Shown here piece by piece: positions 1-9,683 of a stretch of 64,000 bases of DNA (the first letter of the stretch is position 1; every line of letters starts with the position of its first letter). Origin of the DNA: Hirschia sp964351655 (lineage in GTDB: Bacteria; Pseudomonadota; Alphaproteobacteria; Caulobacterales; Hyphomonadaceae); NCBI GenBank assembly GCA_964351655.1, contig CAYGPD010000005.1, forward strand, positions 62,001-126,000, given 5' to 3'. The notes beneath the pieces were generated by a model. The model ran no database searches, was not told the origin of the DNA, and saw only the letters and a list, made by a program, of their open reading frames with translations. The translations under genes and the position numbers were made by a program.

Positions 1-297
1 ATTGTAGAAGGCGAAGAGTGGGTGACCTCTGGCGATGATGGCGTGTTTGAGCGCGGCTTGCGAGTAGGGTTTGCACACCGAGACAAGGATGGCTGGAGGC
101 TGGATCTTGCTATGCAGCGTGATGCGATTGACTTCGTACGGTTGGTACCGCCCCCAGGATTCGTGACACCTGAAGAATTGATGATTACCGATAGTATTGG
201 ATTGACTGAAAATACTAAGGAAACTCTGACCACCGCAAATATGGATCAGGAAAAGAAAACAGTAGTGAATGCGGCAAATGCTGGAGGTAACCCTTGA
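1..297 (+). CDS. mreC: Rod shape-determining protein MreC, C-terminal fragment
   Basis: The reading frame is open from the first base, so this is the last 98 residues of a gene that begins upstream of the window. The VTSGDDGVF motif followed by GLRVGF is the conserved end of the periplasmic beta domain of MreC, which scaffolds the elongasome (MreB, PBP2, RodA). A short polar tail follows. Its TGA stop overlaps the TTG start of mreD by four bases, which points to translational coupling. The mreC-mreD-mrdA-rodA order that follows supports the call. Only the C-terminus can be judged. Confidence 0.93.
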   Translation: MVEGEEWVTSGDDGVFERGLRVGFAHRDKDGWRLDLAMQRDAIDFVRLVPPPGFVTPEELMITDSIGLTENTKETLTTANMDQEKKTVVNAANAGGNP

Positions 298-800
298 GCG
301 GTACTGAGCGCATCCGAATTTTTGGCGGCGCAATATTAGCAATTTTCATATGTTTGCTGGGAGCGACGCCATTGTTGCATCATATGCCTTTCCCGCTCAC
401 AGATACTTGGCCCATAGCTGGTTTTTTATTTGCGTTGTCTTGTGCGCGATTGAGCATGTCTATTTGGGCGGCGGTATTGATTGTTTTAGTTGGCTTGGTG
501 CAGGATTTTGTTCTGGAAGCTCCGCTGGGAGCTTGGTCATTTGCATGCTTGTGTGCCTATGCCGCTGCATTGATTGCAAAAGAGAGCTTTAGGTCTATGG
601 CAGCGACAATATCACCTCAATTGGTTCTGCTAGTTGCTGGGAGTGTTGTTGGTGTTTTTGCTTTGTCGATAGCAGGGGATATTGCAGGTGGGGCGGACGT
701 ATTGGATGCGCCGCTGTGGAGTGATCTTGTGTTGACGGCTGGACTTTATTACCTTGTGACACCGTTGTTTGCTCCTTATCGAGGTGGACTATCGTCATGA
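294..800 (+). CDS. mreD: Rod shape-determining protein MreD
   Basis: A 168-residue, very hydrophobic protein with about five predicted membrane segments, the size and character of MreD, the membrane partner of MreC in the elongasome. Sequence conservation in this family is low, so the call rests mainly on hydropathy and position between mreC and mrdA. The start is TTG at 294, overlapping the mreC stop. The gene ends in a four-base overlap with mrdA, whose ATG is at 797. No other in-frame start would preserve the first membrane segment. Confidence 0.88.
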   Translation: MSGTERIRIFGGAILAIFICLLGATPLLHHMPFPLTDTWPIAGFLFALSCARLSMSIWAAVLIVLVGLVQDFVLEAPLGAWSFACLCAYAAALIAKESFRSMAATISPQLVLLVAGSVVGVFALSIAGDIAGGADVLDAPLWSDLVLTAGLYYLVTPLFAPYRGGLSS

Positions 801-2764
801 GTTCTAATCGCGGCAAAGATGCCGAATTTTCAAGACGATCAATTGTTGCGGGCGTAGCTGGGGCGACACTATGGACTGGGCTTGCTGGACGTTTGGTGCA
901 ATTGCAGTTGTTCGAAGGGGACGAATACGCAGAGCTGGCAACAGAAAACCGAATCCGCTTAGATCCAGCACCGGCGCGACGTGGTGTCATTTATGACCGT
1001 TTTGGGCAAAGGCTAGCTTCAAACAAGCGAAATTTTTATGTGCTTGTTGTCCCAGAAGAAACAAGTAATTTGGAAGAGACGCTTCGCCTATTGGCGCGTT
1101 ATATTCCAATCTCTAACTTGAAACATCGCCGAATACTTGCACAAGCGCGTCAGCAAGCTAAATTTGTGCCCATACCTGTTGCAGATGATCTGAGTTGGCA
1201 GGATTTCTCTCGGATAAATGTGCATGCACCTGAATTTAAAGGTGTTTATGCTGAGGTGGGCGAGTTGCGGTCTTATCCTATGGGATCAGCGTTCGCGCAT
1301 ACAATTGGATATGTCGCACGCCCAAATAGAGAAGAGCTTTCTGTCCTGATTGAGCAAGAGATTGCACGTCTGAAATTGAGCCCAGAAGATGAAGCGGGGC
1401 GACGAAGAATAACAAGCCGTATGCAACGTATCTATCGTCATCCAGATATGAGATTGGGACGTCAGGGTATTGAGCAACATGCAGAAGTGTATCTGCGGGG
1501 AACGCCGGGCTTTCAACGAATTGCTGTGAATGCTGCTGGACGTATTGTCGACAGATTGCCAAGTGACGATGTCGCGCCGAAAGATGGCGGTGATATTGTT
1601 CTCAGTTTTGATGCTGAAATTCAAAAGTTTGCGATTTCTCGGTTTGGTGAGGAAAGCGGTTCTGCAGTTGTTATGCATATTGAGAGTGGTGAAATTCTCG
1701 CAATGGCTTCAACGCCAGCTTTCAATCCAAATGACTTTGTCTCCGGTATTTCTCAAGCGAAGTATAATGACCTTTTAGGCAATAAGAAATCACCGCTTTA
1801 CCATAAGGCGTATGATGGCCTTTATCCGCCGGGATCGACTTTTAAAATGACTGTGGCTGCTGCCGCACTTGAAACTGGTGCGGCAACGCCTAGAGACGCT
1901 GTCACGTGCAGAGGGAAAACACGTTTTGGTGGAAGAGACTTTCACTGTTGGAAACGTGGTGGACACGGCACGATGAATATGAAGAGTGCGATTCAACATT
2001 CATGTGATGTGTATTTTTACGAAATTGCGCGGCGAATAGGCGTGCAGGGCATAGCTGATATGGCGCGTAAAATGGGCTTGGGAACAGTCTATGAGCTAGG
2101 CATGACAGGTGGTTCTGCAGGCGTTGTGCCTGATCCAGAGTGGAAACAAAAAGCGCTCAGAGAGCCATGGTATGAAGGAGAGACTTTCAACTATGGGATT
2201 GGGCAGGGTTATCTGACAACATCACCCTTGCAGCTTGCCGTGATGACCGCGCGTATCGCTCGAGAGAATGCTGCTCCAGCACCGAAAGTCTTTATTGGTG
2301 GAGCAGCTGCGCCCGCTTCTGGAGCGCCAGAATATATACCACTAGACCAAGAGATTGCGGAACATTTGCGAGCTGGAATGTATGCCGTAACGTCAGAGCC
2401 GGGTGGAACAGCGCTGCGTTCGGGGGATGTAGGCAATGGGCAACGCCTTGCAGGTAAAACAGGTACAGCGCAGGTGCGTCGTATTTCGACTGCAGAACGC
2501 TCCACCGGTGTGATTAAGAATGACCAACTTCCATGGGAGTTAAGAGACCACGGGTTATTTGTAAGCTATGCGCCGTCAGATAATCCTAAATATGTGTGTG
2601 TCGTCGTCGTCGATCACGGAGGCGGTTCGAGTGCTGCTTATCCTATTGCACGTGACATTATGGTGGAAACACTAAAGCGTGACCCTATGTCTAGAGAAGT
2701 GCATAAAGTTTCTAGTCCTATTGCGCAAAGTGATGCGCCGTCACCTGCAAGCGGAACTATTTAA
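797..2764 (+). CDS. mrdA: Penicillin-binding protein 2 (peptidoglycan transpeptidase)
   Basis: A 655-residue class B PBP that cross-links lateral-wall peptidoglycan in the periplasm together with RodA. A short basic cytoplasmic N-terminus and one membrane anchor (about residues 18-38) precede the dimerisation domain. The transpeptidase motifs are visible: PPGSTFK with catalytic Ser347 and Lys350, HSCD as the second (SxN-type) motif, and KTGTAQ from Lys554. Length matches the family. It overlaps mreD by four bases and rodA starts three bases after its stop, so all four genes are probably one transcript. Confidence 0.97.
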   Translation: MSSNRGKDAEFSRRSIVAGVAGATLWTGLAGRLVQLQLFEGDEYAELATENRIRLDPAPARRGVIYDRFGQRLASNKRNFYVLVVPEETSNLEETLRLLARYIPISNLKHRRILAQARQQAKFVPIPVADDLSWQDFSRINVHAPEFKGVYAEVGELRSYPMGSAFAHTIGYVARPNREELSVLIEQEIARLKLSPEDEAGRRRITSRMQRIYRHPDMRLGRQGIEQHAEVYLRGTPGFQRIAVNAAGRIVDRLPSDDVAPKDGGDIVLSFDAEIQKFAISRFGEESGSAVVMHIESGEILAMASTPAFNPNDFVSGISQAKYNDLLGNKKSPLYHKAYDGLYPPGSTFKMTVAAAALETGAATPRDAVTCRGKTRFGGRDFHCWKRGGHGTMNMKSAIQHSCDVYFYEIARRIGVQGIADMARKMGLGTVYELGMTGGSAGVVPDPEWKQKALREPWYEGETFNYGIGQGYLTTSPLQLAVMTARIARENAAPAPKVFIGGAAAPASGAPEYIPLDQEIAEHLRAGMYAVTSEPGGTALRSGDVGNGQRLAGKTGTAQVRRISTAERSTGVIKNDQLPWELRDHGLFVSYAPSDNPKYVCVVVVDHGGGSSAAYPIARDIMVETLKRDPMSREVHKVSSPIAQSDAPSPASGTI

Positions 2765-2767
2765 GCG

Positions 2768-3907
2768 ATGCGGATAATTGCAGAGAAAATGTCTGTTCGG
2801 GATAAGTTGATCAATTTACATTGGTCACTTTTGTTGACGATTATAGCAATTGCAAGCTTTGGAACTGCGGTTTTGGTTTCGGTCACACTTAAAGATCCGA
2901 GCATGGCAGATATTCCTTGGCAACATATGACGCGCTTTATAGGGGTGTTGATCTTCACTATTATTATGGCAACTGCGCCGTTGAGGGTGTGGGCGATGAT
3001 TGCCTATCCAGCTTATCTCGGATCGTTGCTATTATTGGTAGGTGTGGAACTTGTAGGTACTGTTGGTGGTGGTGCACAACGGTGGTTGGATATTGGCCCG
3101 GTTCTAATTCAGCCTTCAGAGTTCATGAAGATTGCAATACTGCTCGCGCTTGCGCGGTATTATCATCAAGCAAGTGAGAATAAAGAGCTGAATATCGGGA
3201 ACCACATAGTTGCGGGTTTGATTATTGTTATTCCGACAATATTGGTTTTGAAGCAGCCAGACCTTGGAACCTCTCTCATGCTCGCGGCAACGGGTGGAAT
3301 GGTGATTTTCTTCGCGGGTCTGTCGTGGCGCATCATCATTACGGGAGCTGTTGTTGGCTTACTATCAATTTGGCCTGTGTATCAGTTCGGATTGAAAGAT
3401 TATCAAAAGGAGCGTGTTTATACGTTTCTAGATCCATCGCGGGATCCTCTTGGAGCAGGGTATCAACTTCAGCAAGCCAAGATCGCGATTGGATCAGGCG
3501 GGGTGCAGGGGAAGGGCTTTATGCAAGGTACTCAATCCCAAAACAATTATATACCTGAACAGCATACAGATTTTATTTTTACAATCATTGCAGAGGAATT
3601 TGGCTTTGTTGGCTCGATGTCCTTATTGACGGCTTGGGCAGTAGCTCTGATATTTGGATTGCTCATTGCGAATCGATCAACAACAGTGTTTGGATCGCTA
3701 GCGGCAGCGGGAGTAGTGGCCACTCTTGCCTTCTATGTTGTTGTAAACATAGGTATGGTCATGGGATTAATGCCCGTTGTGGGAGTACCGTTGCCGTTGA
3801 TTTCTCACGGTGGGACAGCCATGATGACGGTTATGTTGGGGTTTTCAATACTTCTTATGGTTCATATTCATCGTGATCAAACGTTAGTCCTGAAAGGGAT
3901 TTTGTAG
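2768..3907 (+). CDS. rodA: Rod shape-determining glycosyltransferase RodA (SEDS)
   Basis: A 379-residue polytopic SEDS protein that polymerises lipid II glycan strands and pairs with PBP2 encoded just upstream. The family signatures are present: GGGAQRW then QPSEFMK early in the protein, and PLPLISHGGT near the C-terminus, with about ten membrane helices. The ATG at 2768 lies three bases after the mrdA stop. It closes the rod operon, and no clear terminator hairpin follows in the 91 bases before the next gene. Confidence 0.96.
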   Translation: MRIIAEKMSVRDKLINLHWSLLLTIIAIASFGTAVLVSVTLKDPSMADIPWQHMTRFIGVLIFTIIMATAPLRVWAMIAYPAYLGSLLLLVGVELVGTVGGGAQRWLDIGPVLIQPSEFMKIAILLALARYYHQASENKELNIGNHIVAGLIIVIPTILVLKQPDLGTSLMLAATGGMVIFFAGLSWRIIITGAVVGLLSIWPVYQFGLKDYQKERVYTFLDPSRDPLGAGYQLQQAKIAIGSGGVQGKGFMQGTQSQNNYIPEQHTDFIFTIIAEEFGFVGSMSLLTAWAVALIFGLLIANRSTTVFGSLAAAGVVATLAFYVVVNIGMVMGLMPVVGVPLPLISHGGTAMMTVMLGFSILLMVHIHRDQTLVLKGIL

Positions 3908-3998
3908 CGCAATTTATGCGATATTGTTGACGTTCATTTTGTGATGTGTGAATTTGTTGAAAAAAACTTGCGTAAAATTATAATAATGGAGCAATAAA

Positions 3999-5396
3999 AT
4001 GGCAGTCACACCTGCTGGGGGAATTGGTCGAAAAAGTGACACTTGGGGGTCGCGTTTTGGCTTTATCATGGCGGCGGTAGGTTCTTCCGTTGGCCTTGGG
4101 AATTTTTGGCGTTTTCCATACACAGCTGGTGAGAATGGCGGTGGTGCTTTTATTCTCATTTATTTGGTGTGTGTTGTTGCTATTGGTTTGCCCGTTTTAA
4201 TGGGTGAGTACGCATTGGGACGCAAAGCTGGAATGTCATCGGTTGAAGGTATTCAATCTTTGGCGCGGAATGCCGGAAAATCTGATAACTGGGGTATTAT
4301 CGGTTGGGTAGGTGTTTTTGCGTCTACATTTATCGTTTCATTTTACATGGTGATTTCTGCTTGGATATTAGCGTTCGTTATCCAAGCTATTGGTGGTAGT
4401 TTTGCAGGTATTACACCGGAGCAATCGGGGCAGAATTTTAGTGAAACGATAAATAACCGCGGCGGTGTGATGGGATTGCTGTTTGTTTTCCTTGTTGCAA
4501 ATGCCATTATTGTTGGGCGCGGTGTCAAAGGTGGAATTGAGAAGGCTGCTTCGATCTTAATGCCAGCGTTTTTTATTATGCTTTTAGGAATAGTTGCCTT
4601 CGCTGTGACGACAGGTGACCTAAAACAAACTGTGTCTTTCTTACTAAGCCCAGACTGGAAGGAAGTTAACTTTAGTACTTTCCTTGCAGCTTTGGGGCAG
4701 GCTTGTTTTTCCTTGAGTGTAGGGTCCGTGTTGATGATGACATATGGATCATATCTCTCAAGAGATACAAATATTCCAAAATCATCCTTTATCGTAGCGG
4801 GTGCTGACACTTTGGTTGCGATTATTGCTGGCTTTGCAATTTTCCCAATCGTATTCCAAGCTGGTCTTGACCCTGCGGGTGGCCCTGGTTTGTTCTTTGT
4901 GTCCCTGCCGGTCGCATTTGGGAGTATTCCAGGCGGCAACATTATCGCGATGGTATTCTTCTCATTGGCATTGTTTGCAGCCTTCACTTCGTCGATTTCG
5001 CTGTACGAAGTTTCAGTGTCGTGGCTTGAAGAGCGTCATGGTGTGCACCGAATGGGCGCATCTATGGGTATGGCGTTCATTCTATTTGTCGTCGGTGTGG
5101 CTTATGTCTACTCAGGTGACTATCTGGACTTCGTAGACTTCTTAACTGGCAATATCTTGTTGCCGTTGGGCGCGCTCTTTATTGCGATCTTTATTGGTTG
5201 GGTTTTGCCTAAATTGGATCTGTTAGAAGAAATAGAAGATAAAAAGCTACACGCTGTTTGGTATATGGCATTACGTTGGTTTGTACCTGTTTTTGTGGGG
5301 ATTATCCTATTCTTTGGTATTTTTGACGGTCTTCAGGATACATTTGGTGTTCAAATGCCGGTGGTTATGGAAGGCTTGATTGGTCCGAATAAATAA
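3999..5396 (+). CDS. Sodium-dependent transporter, SNF/NSS family
   Basis: A 465-residue inner-membrane protein of the neurotransmitter:sodium symporter family, probably a sodium-coupled amino-acid importer like bacterial MhsT or LeuT. The hallmark unwound first helix (SSVGLGNFWRFPY) is present near residues 25-40, followed by about 11 helices, which fits short bacterial NSS proteins. GGAG lies 7 bases before the ATG. A TTGAAA-16-TATAAT promoter-like pair at 3957-3984 would leave almost no leader, so I do not call it firmly. The substrate cannot be told from sequence. Confidence 0.9.
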   Translation: MAVTPAGGIGRKSDTWGSRFGFIMAAVGSSVGLGNFWRFPYTAGENGGGAFILIYLVCVVAIGLPVLMGEYALGRKAGMSSVEGIQSLARNAGKSDNWGIIGWVGVFASTFIVSFYMVISAWILAFVIQAIGGSFAGITPEQSGQNFSETINNRGGVMGLLFVFLVANAIIVGRGVKGGIEKAASILMPAFFIMLLGIVAFAVTTGDLKQTVSFLLSPDWKEVNFSTFLAALGQACFSLSVGSVLMMTYGSYLSRDTNIPKSSFIVAGADTLVAIIAGFAIFPIVFQAGLDPAGGPGLFFVSLPVAFGSIPGGNIIAMVFFSLALFAAFTSSISLYEVSVSWLEERHGVHRMGASMGMAFILFVVGVAYVYSGDYLDFVDFLTGNILLPLGALFIAIFIGWVLPKLDLLEEIEDKKLHAVWYMALRWFVPVFVGIILFFGIFDGLQDTFGVQMPVVMEGLIGPNK

Positions 5397-5416
5397 ACTT
5401 GAACCTAGATTATAAC

Positions 5417-5452
5417 AAAGCCGGCTCATTTTTATTTTGGGCCGGCTTTTTT
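5417..5452. terminator. Bidirectional intrinsic terminator
   Basis: AAAGCCGGC (5417-5425) pairs perfectly with GCCGGCTTT (5441-5449) around a T-rich loop and runs into a T tract. It sits between the convergent transporter and iminopeptidase genes and can serve both. Confidence 0.88.
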
Positions 5453-5472
5453 AATAGGGATGTATGACTGTT

Positions 5473-6453
5473 TTAAATAGAAGAGAATTTATCCGCAAAC
5501 AGTTCAGTAGCGGCAATTAGCTCATTGACTATTCCCGGTTCCATGCTGGAGTGACCTGCATCTCCTATAATTTTCAACTCAGCATTGGGCCATACTTTTT
5601 TAAGTGCCCAAGCAGATGAAAGGGGGGTTACGACATCATAGCGCCCATGTACGATAACACCGGGTAAATTCCCAAAGTTTGCAGCCTGATCCAACAGCCA
5701 GCCATCTGTATCGAAAAAGCCTTTGTTCCAAAAGTAGTGACACTCAATACGCGCAAATGCATCCACAAATTCTTGCTCTTCAAATTTGGTAGGCCGCATG
5801 CTTGGGCCGCGAATGGAAAGTGTTTCTCCCTCCCATTGTGCCCACGCGCGCGCAGCAGCAGCACGTTCCGCTGCATCATCGCCTGTTAAGCGCTTATAGA
5901 AAGCTTTTACAAGGTCGTGGCGTTCATCTTCTGGTATGGGATCAAGGTAGCGATCAAATGCATCTGGAAATAGGCGGCTGGCACCTTCTTGGTAGAACCA
6001 TTGTATTTCAGAGTGAGTAAGCAAGAAGATACCGCGCAGTACTAATCCTAATGTATTTACGCGATGTTGCGCTGCATAAGTGAGGGCGAGTGTTGAACCC
6101 CAAGAGCCACCAAATACAACCCATTTATCGACATTTAATTCGATACGGAGTTTTTCCATATCGGAAACGAGATCCCAAGTTGTGTTTTCTTTTAATTCTG
6201 AAAATGGAGACGAGCGCCCACAGCCTCTTTGGTCAAATATGATAATTCTATATCTCTCCGGATCAAAGAACCTTCTCATATCTGGATTTGAGCCACCACC
6301 GGGACCGCCATGAAGAGCGACGACGGGAATACCATCGGGGTTGCCAGATTCTTCCCAATATAACTCATGAATATCCGAGACGCGGAGGCGACCTGCTCGA
6401 TTGGAATCAATACGGGGAAAAAGAAATTTGCGAGATCGTTTTGTATTCATCAC
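5473..6453 (-). CDS. pip: Prolyl iminopeptidase (alpha/beta hydrolase, S33)
   Basis: A 326-residue cytoplasmic serine peptidase that releases N-terminal proline. The oxyanion-hole segment HGGPGGG and the nucleophile elbow GGSWGS (Ser117) are clear. Asp273 in HGRYDVVTP and His301 in GDAGHS complete the triad. Length matches the family (about 315-330). Two ATGs in tandem open the frame and the first is used here. The gene stands alone, convergent with the transporter, and shares its terminator. Confidence 0.94.
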   Translation of the reverse strand: MMNTKRSRKFLFPRIDSNRAGRLRVSDIHELYWEESGNPDGIPVVALHGGPGGGSNPDMRRFFDPERYRIIIFDQRGCGRSSPFSELKENTTWDLVSDMEKLRIELNVDKWVVFGGSWGSTLALTYAAQHRVNTLGLVLRGIFLLTHSEIQWFYQEGASRLFPDAFDRYLDPIPEDERHDLVKAFYKRLTGDDAAERAAAARAWAQWEGETLSIRGPSMRPTKFEEQEFVDAFARIECHYFWNKGFFDTDGWLLDQAANFGNLPGVIVHGRYDVVTPLSSAWALKKVWPNAELKIIGDAGHSSMEPGIVNELIAATELFADKFSSI

Positions 6454-6578
6454 TGCTTCACTTGTTTTATTTTATAAAGAATCAAAGAACTCTCGTTAAA
6501 AGATATTCACGTTTCCGGAAAAATGCTATTATATGCAATACGGGTGGGTATAAAACGATGTAAAGCGGGGAATGGGTA

Positions 6579-7214
6579 TTGTCGCGTAGATTTTTCGTCG
6601 GTTTGATTATCGGTACTGCTTTCCTGTCCAGTGGCTGTGCAACAGTGGCTGTATTTGAAAATGTTTCAGAAACAGAAATTCAACTCACCAAACCTCAATC
6701 TCAATTACGGAAGGCTTCCATTGCCTTTTGTGAAGCGAGTCGTGATGCGGAATGGGCCAGCGGAGAAAGCAATTTCAGTTCGCTAATGCGCATCTGGGGT
6801 GGCGATAATGAAGTTGGGACTGAATATTGGGCGCGCTTAACTCAATTTGAGCCATCTGTTGGTGAAATTTTAGAACAGATAGGTTTTGATGTTGTAAGGG
6901 CGACAACTCAGTTGAGTGATTTGAATAAGCTAGCTCAAACATTACTGCCTTCTCATGGTGCGGAGACGAAGCCACGTAACGCTGATGTACGTGAGTTTGA
7001 ACGCGTTTTAATCCATGCAGGACAAGCGCGAGAAACTTTCGCAATTTCATTTTTACGTGCGCAAGAAGCAAATGACGGAAAGCTGGATGTAAAGCCGGCA
7101 AATATTCTATTGCCACTTGATAAAGAGTTAGATTTGGCCCGCTCTATTGTTGATGGTCTTGCTGCCTCTCGTATGTCAGATGCGTTAGCATTGCTTCAAG
7201 AGCCGACATCATAA
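6579..7214 (+). CDS. Hypothetical lipoprotein
   Basis: A 211-residue protein of unknown function. The N-terminus has two arginines, a hydrophobic stretch and a lipobox LSSGC, so Cys20 is the likely lipidated residue and the protein is membrane-anchored in the periplasm or outer membrane. The rest looks mostly helical and charged. The only start that keeps the signal is TTG at 6579; a nearby ATG at 6572 is out of frame and hits a stop at once. I do not recognise the family, and its neighbours do not suggest a role. Confidence 0.72.
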   Translation: MSRRFFVGLIIGTAFLSSGCATVAVFENVSETEIQLTKPQSQLRKASIAFCEASRDAEWASGESNFSSLMRIWGGDNEVGTEYWARLTQFEPSVGEILEQIGFDVVRATTQLSDLNKLAQTLLPSHGAETKPRNADVREFERVLIHAGQARETFAISFLRAQEANDGKLDVKPANILLPLDKELDLARSIVDGLAASRMSDALALLQEPTS

Positions 7215-7311
7215 AAAGATTTGGTTGGCTATGCATTTGTGACAATGATCGTATGAGTGGCGGTAACATTCTATTATAATCGTTTTCACTTTGGCTTAGA
7301 AAGTAAACTCC

Positions 7312-8475
7312 ATGAATGATGCATGGCGTGCAACAGCTTATCTGAGCTTGTTTTACTACTTGTTTGGATTGCAGCTCCCCTATCTTCCTGTCTGGCTTGA
7401 AAAAGCACGTGGGTTAAGTGGCGCTCAAATAAGTGCGGTGATCTTCGGAGCTTTATTAGCGCGTATCATTGTGGGACCACTCATTTCGACATGGGCAGAT
7501 TCAAAAACGTCACGGGCCGCACTAAGTGTTCTGGCGCTGGGCGGCTTTGTGGGGTTTTTAGGGCTGAATTTTTCCTATCACCCGATACTACTTTGCGTGG
7601 TAGGGTTTGGTGTTATGTCAGTCGTGCATGCGATTATGCCATTATCCGAGGCAAGCTTAGTTTTAGCTTCAGACAATGGTGTGCGTCCCAGTTTTGGAGA
7701 AGGGCGGGGGATCGCTTCTGTTGCTTTTGTGGTGGGAGTGTTCTCGGGTGGGCTTTTGATAGAACAATTGGGCGCTTCAATGCTCGTGCCAGCAATATCC
7801 GGTTTGTACTTATTTTTAATTCTGGCGGGGATGTTTGCGCCCAATACGCCGCTTGGAGTTTCCGATACGAAAATTCCCTTCTACGAACGTTTTAAGCGAG
7901 GGTTCCGTCAGTTTAGGAAGCCGACACTGTTTCTACTCTTGTTGAGTGCTGCATGTATTCAAGCGACCCATGCTTTCTATTATGGGTTTTCTACTGTGAT
8001 TTGGGAAAAACAAGGTTTTTCAGGAACGCTCATTAGTGGAATGTGGATCACTGGAGTCGTCATAGAAATTTTATTCTTGATGTTGTCTGCGCGTCTTCCG
8101 GCTTTTTTATCGCCAGAAAGATTAATTTTGATAGGTGGTCTGTCGGGTGTAGTGCGGTGGAGTATATTGGGGTTTGCGCCGGATGCGTTAAGTACTTTTT
8201 TAGTTCAAAATTTGCATGGATTAACGTTTGCGGCGACATTTTTGGGATGTGTCACGCTGATTAGGCAAGAAGTTGAGAAGGAGAGCCAGGCACTTACTTT
8301 ATCAATACTCGCTTCGGTAATTGCAGCAATGACAGGGCTTTGGGGACTTGTCTCAGGCTTTCTATATGACATTATCGGAGCAAATGGATATTGGTGGATG
8401 GCTGCTTTGGCGGCTATTGGCTCATTGTTCGCCTGTTTGTTGATGTTAAGGATAAAGACTCGCCTTGATCGATAA
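7312..8475 (+). CDS. MFS transporter, HcaT/nucleoside-symporter-like
   Basis: A 387-residue protein with about 12 predicted membrane helices. The N-terminal half contains a degenerate MFS loop 2-3 signature (WADSKTSRAAL). Overall it resembles the MFS_1-like group that includes the phenylpropionate carrier HcaT. It acts in the inner membrane, substrate unknown. The ATG at 7312 is the first in frame and no strong Shine-Dalgarno is visible. It appears monocistronic, followed 65 bases later by the Mla operon on the same strand. Confidence 0.82.
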   Translation: MNDAWRATAYLSLFYYLFGLQLPYLPVWLEKARGLSGAQISAVIFGALLARIIVGPLISTWADSKTSRAALSVLALGGFVGFLGLNFSYHPILLCVVGFGVMSVVHAIMPLSEASLVLASDNGVRPSFGEGRGIASVAFVVGVFSGGLLIEQLGASMLVPAISGLYLFLILAGMFAPNTPLGVSDTKIPFYERFKRGFRQFRKPTLFLLLLSAACIQATHAFYYGFSTVIWEKQGFSGTLISGMWITGVVIEILFLMLSARLPAFLSPERLILIGGLSGVVRWSILGFAPDALSTFLVQNLHGLTFAATFLGCVTLIRQEVEKESQALTLSILASVIAAMTGLWGLVSGFLYDIIGANGYWWMAALAAIGSLFACLLMLRIKTRLDR

Positions 8476-8540
8476 AGTAGGTGATTTTTAAAGCTATTTA
8501 GTAGAATTTAGCCGAGAAACAAACGCGATAGGAGCGCTTC

Positions 8541-9683
8541 TTGGCTCAGTCCCAAGCTCGGTTTGATATTACGACAGATCTTTCGGGCCAACGTATTCTG
8601 GTTTTAGAGGGAGACTGGACGGCCTTTAGTATAGGGGCGGTCGATAAATCTTTGCGTGATCTAGAAGTCAGTGAAATGTCTGCAGATACCGTATTGGATG
8701 TGTCTCATTTGGAAGAATTGGATACTGCTGGGGCGTATGTCATTGATCGTACTTTGCGTGAGATGGGGGCTGCATCTGGTGGTCATGTAAGACTGGTTGG
8801 GGAGCATCAAAGTATTCTGTCTCTGTTGACGACCGTCAATAATGCTCAGTTCGAAACACCGCATAAGTATGTAAGTAAACATCCATTTCTCGACCTTTTA
8901 GATCGAGTAGGTCATGGTGTAGTTGATGCTTTCAAAGAGGGATGGGGAATCCTTGAGTTTATTGGCGAAGCGTTTGCTACGATTTTTCATCTATGTCTTC
9001 ATCCTAGTAAAATTAGATGGACATCAGTTGTTGCGATTATGGAGGAGGCAGGGTTAAACGCGCTTCCCATTGTGTCGATGCTTTCTTTTTTTATCGGGAT
9101 CGTTGTCGCGTTTCTGGGTGTCAATTTACTGCAGTCGTTTGGAGCGCAAGTCTTCACTGTAGAGATGGTCGGCTTCTTAATGCTTCGCGAATTTGGTTTA
9201 GTGCTTACCGCAATTTTATTGGCGGGGCGGACAGACAGTGCGTTTACCGCTGAAATTGGCGCTATGAAAATGCGGGAAGAGATAGATGCTATGCGCGTCA
9301 TGGGGTTAAATCCCATGGAAGTGTTGGTTGCTCCGCGTTTGATTGCTTTGTGGGTAATGACGCCATTTCTTTCATTTTTTGCGATGATTTCAGGGCTCAT
9401 AGGCGGTTTGCTGGTAATGTGGGGCGTGATGGATATTTCACCTGCTATGTTTATTCAAAGAATAAGCGATACAGTGCCCGGACAAAATTTTTGGGTAGGT
9501 ATGGCGAAGGCTCCTGTATTTGCGACGGTGATTGCACTTGTAGGGTGTCGCCAAGGCCTTCTTGTAACTGGAGATGTACAATCATTGGGTAGCCGTACAA
9601 CATCTTCTGTGGTGCAGGCCATTTTTCTTGTTATTGTGTTAGATGCCGTATTTGCCATGCTTTACATGGAGATGGGGCTATGA
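8541..9683 (+). CDS. mlaE: Mla-type ABC transporter permease with N-terminal STAS domain
   Basis: A 380-residue fusion. Residues about 1-115 form a STAS-like domain; in gammaproteobacteria this part is the separate protein MlaB. Residues about 150-378 form the MlaE permease, with the conserved EFG.VLTA..LAGR segment and the EEIDAMRVMG motif that contacts the ATPase. It moves phospholipid between inner and outer membrane. The start is TTG at 8541 with GGAG ten bases upstream. The stop overlaps the ATG of the ATPase gene (ATGA), and MCE and lipoprotein genes follow. Confidence 0.93.
   Translation: MAQSQARFDITTDLSGQRILVLEGDWTAFSIGAVDKSLRDLEVSEMSADTVLDVSHLEELDTAGAYVIDRTLREMGAASGGHVRLVGEHQSILSLLTTVNNAQFETPHKYVSKHPFLDLLDRVGHGVVDAFKEGWGILEFIGEAFATIFHLCLHPSKIRWTSVVAIMEEAGLNALPIVSMLSFFIGIVVAFLGVNLLQSFGAQVFTVEMVGFLMLREFGLVLTAILLAGRTDSAFTAEIGAMKMREEIDAMRVMGLNPMEVLVAPRLIALWVMTPFLSFFAMISGLIGGLLVMWGVMDISPAMFIQRISDTVPGQNFWVGMAKAPVFATVIALVGCRQGLLVTGDVQSLGSRTTSSVVQAIFLVIVLDAVFAMLYMEMGL

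Noticed and set aside
595..990. Minus-strand ORF of 131 codons over mreD/mrdA
   Set aside because: It lies opposite two well-supported genes and its product has no domain-like composition.
3957..3984. Sigma-70-like promoter TTGAAA-16-TATAAT before the NSS transporter
   Set aside because: The implied start site would fall at the ribosome site, leaving almost no leader; it may be a chance AT-rich match.
4343..4987. Minus-strand ORF of 214 codons opposite the NSS transporter
   Set aside because: Long antisense frame opposite a membrane-protein gene; the plus-strand product is a clear family member, so this is a codon-bias shadow.
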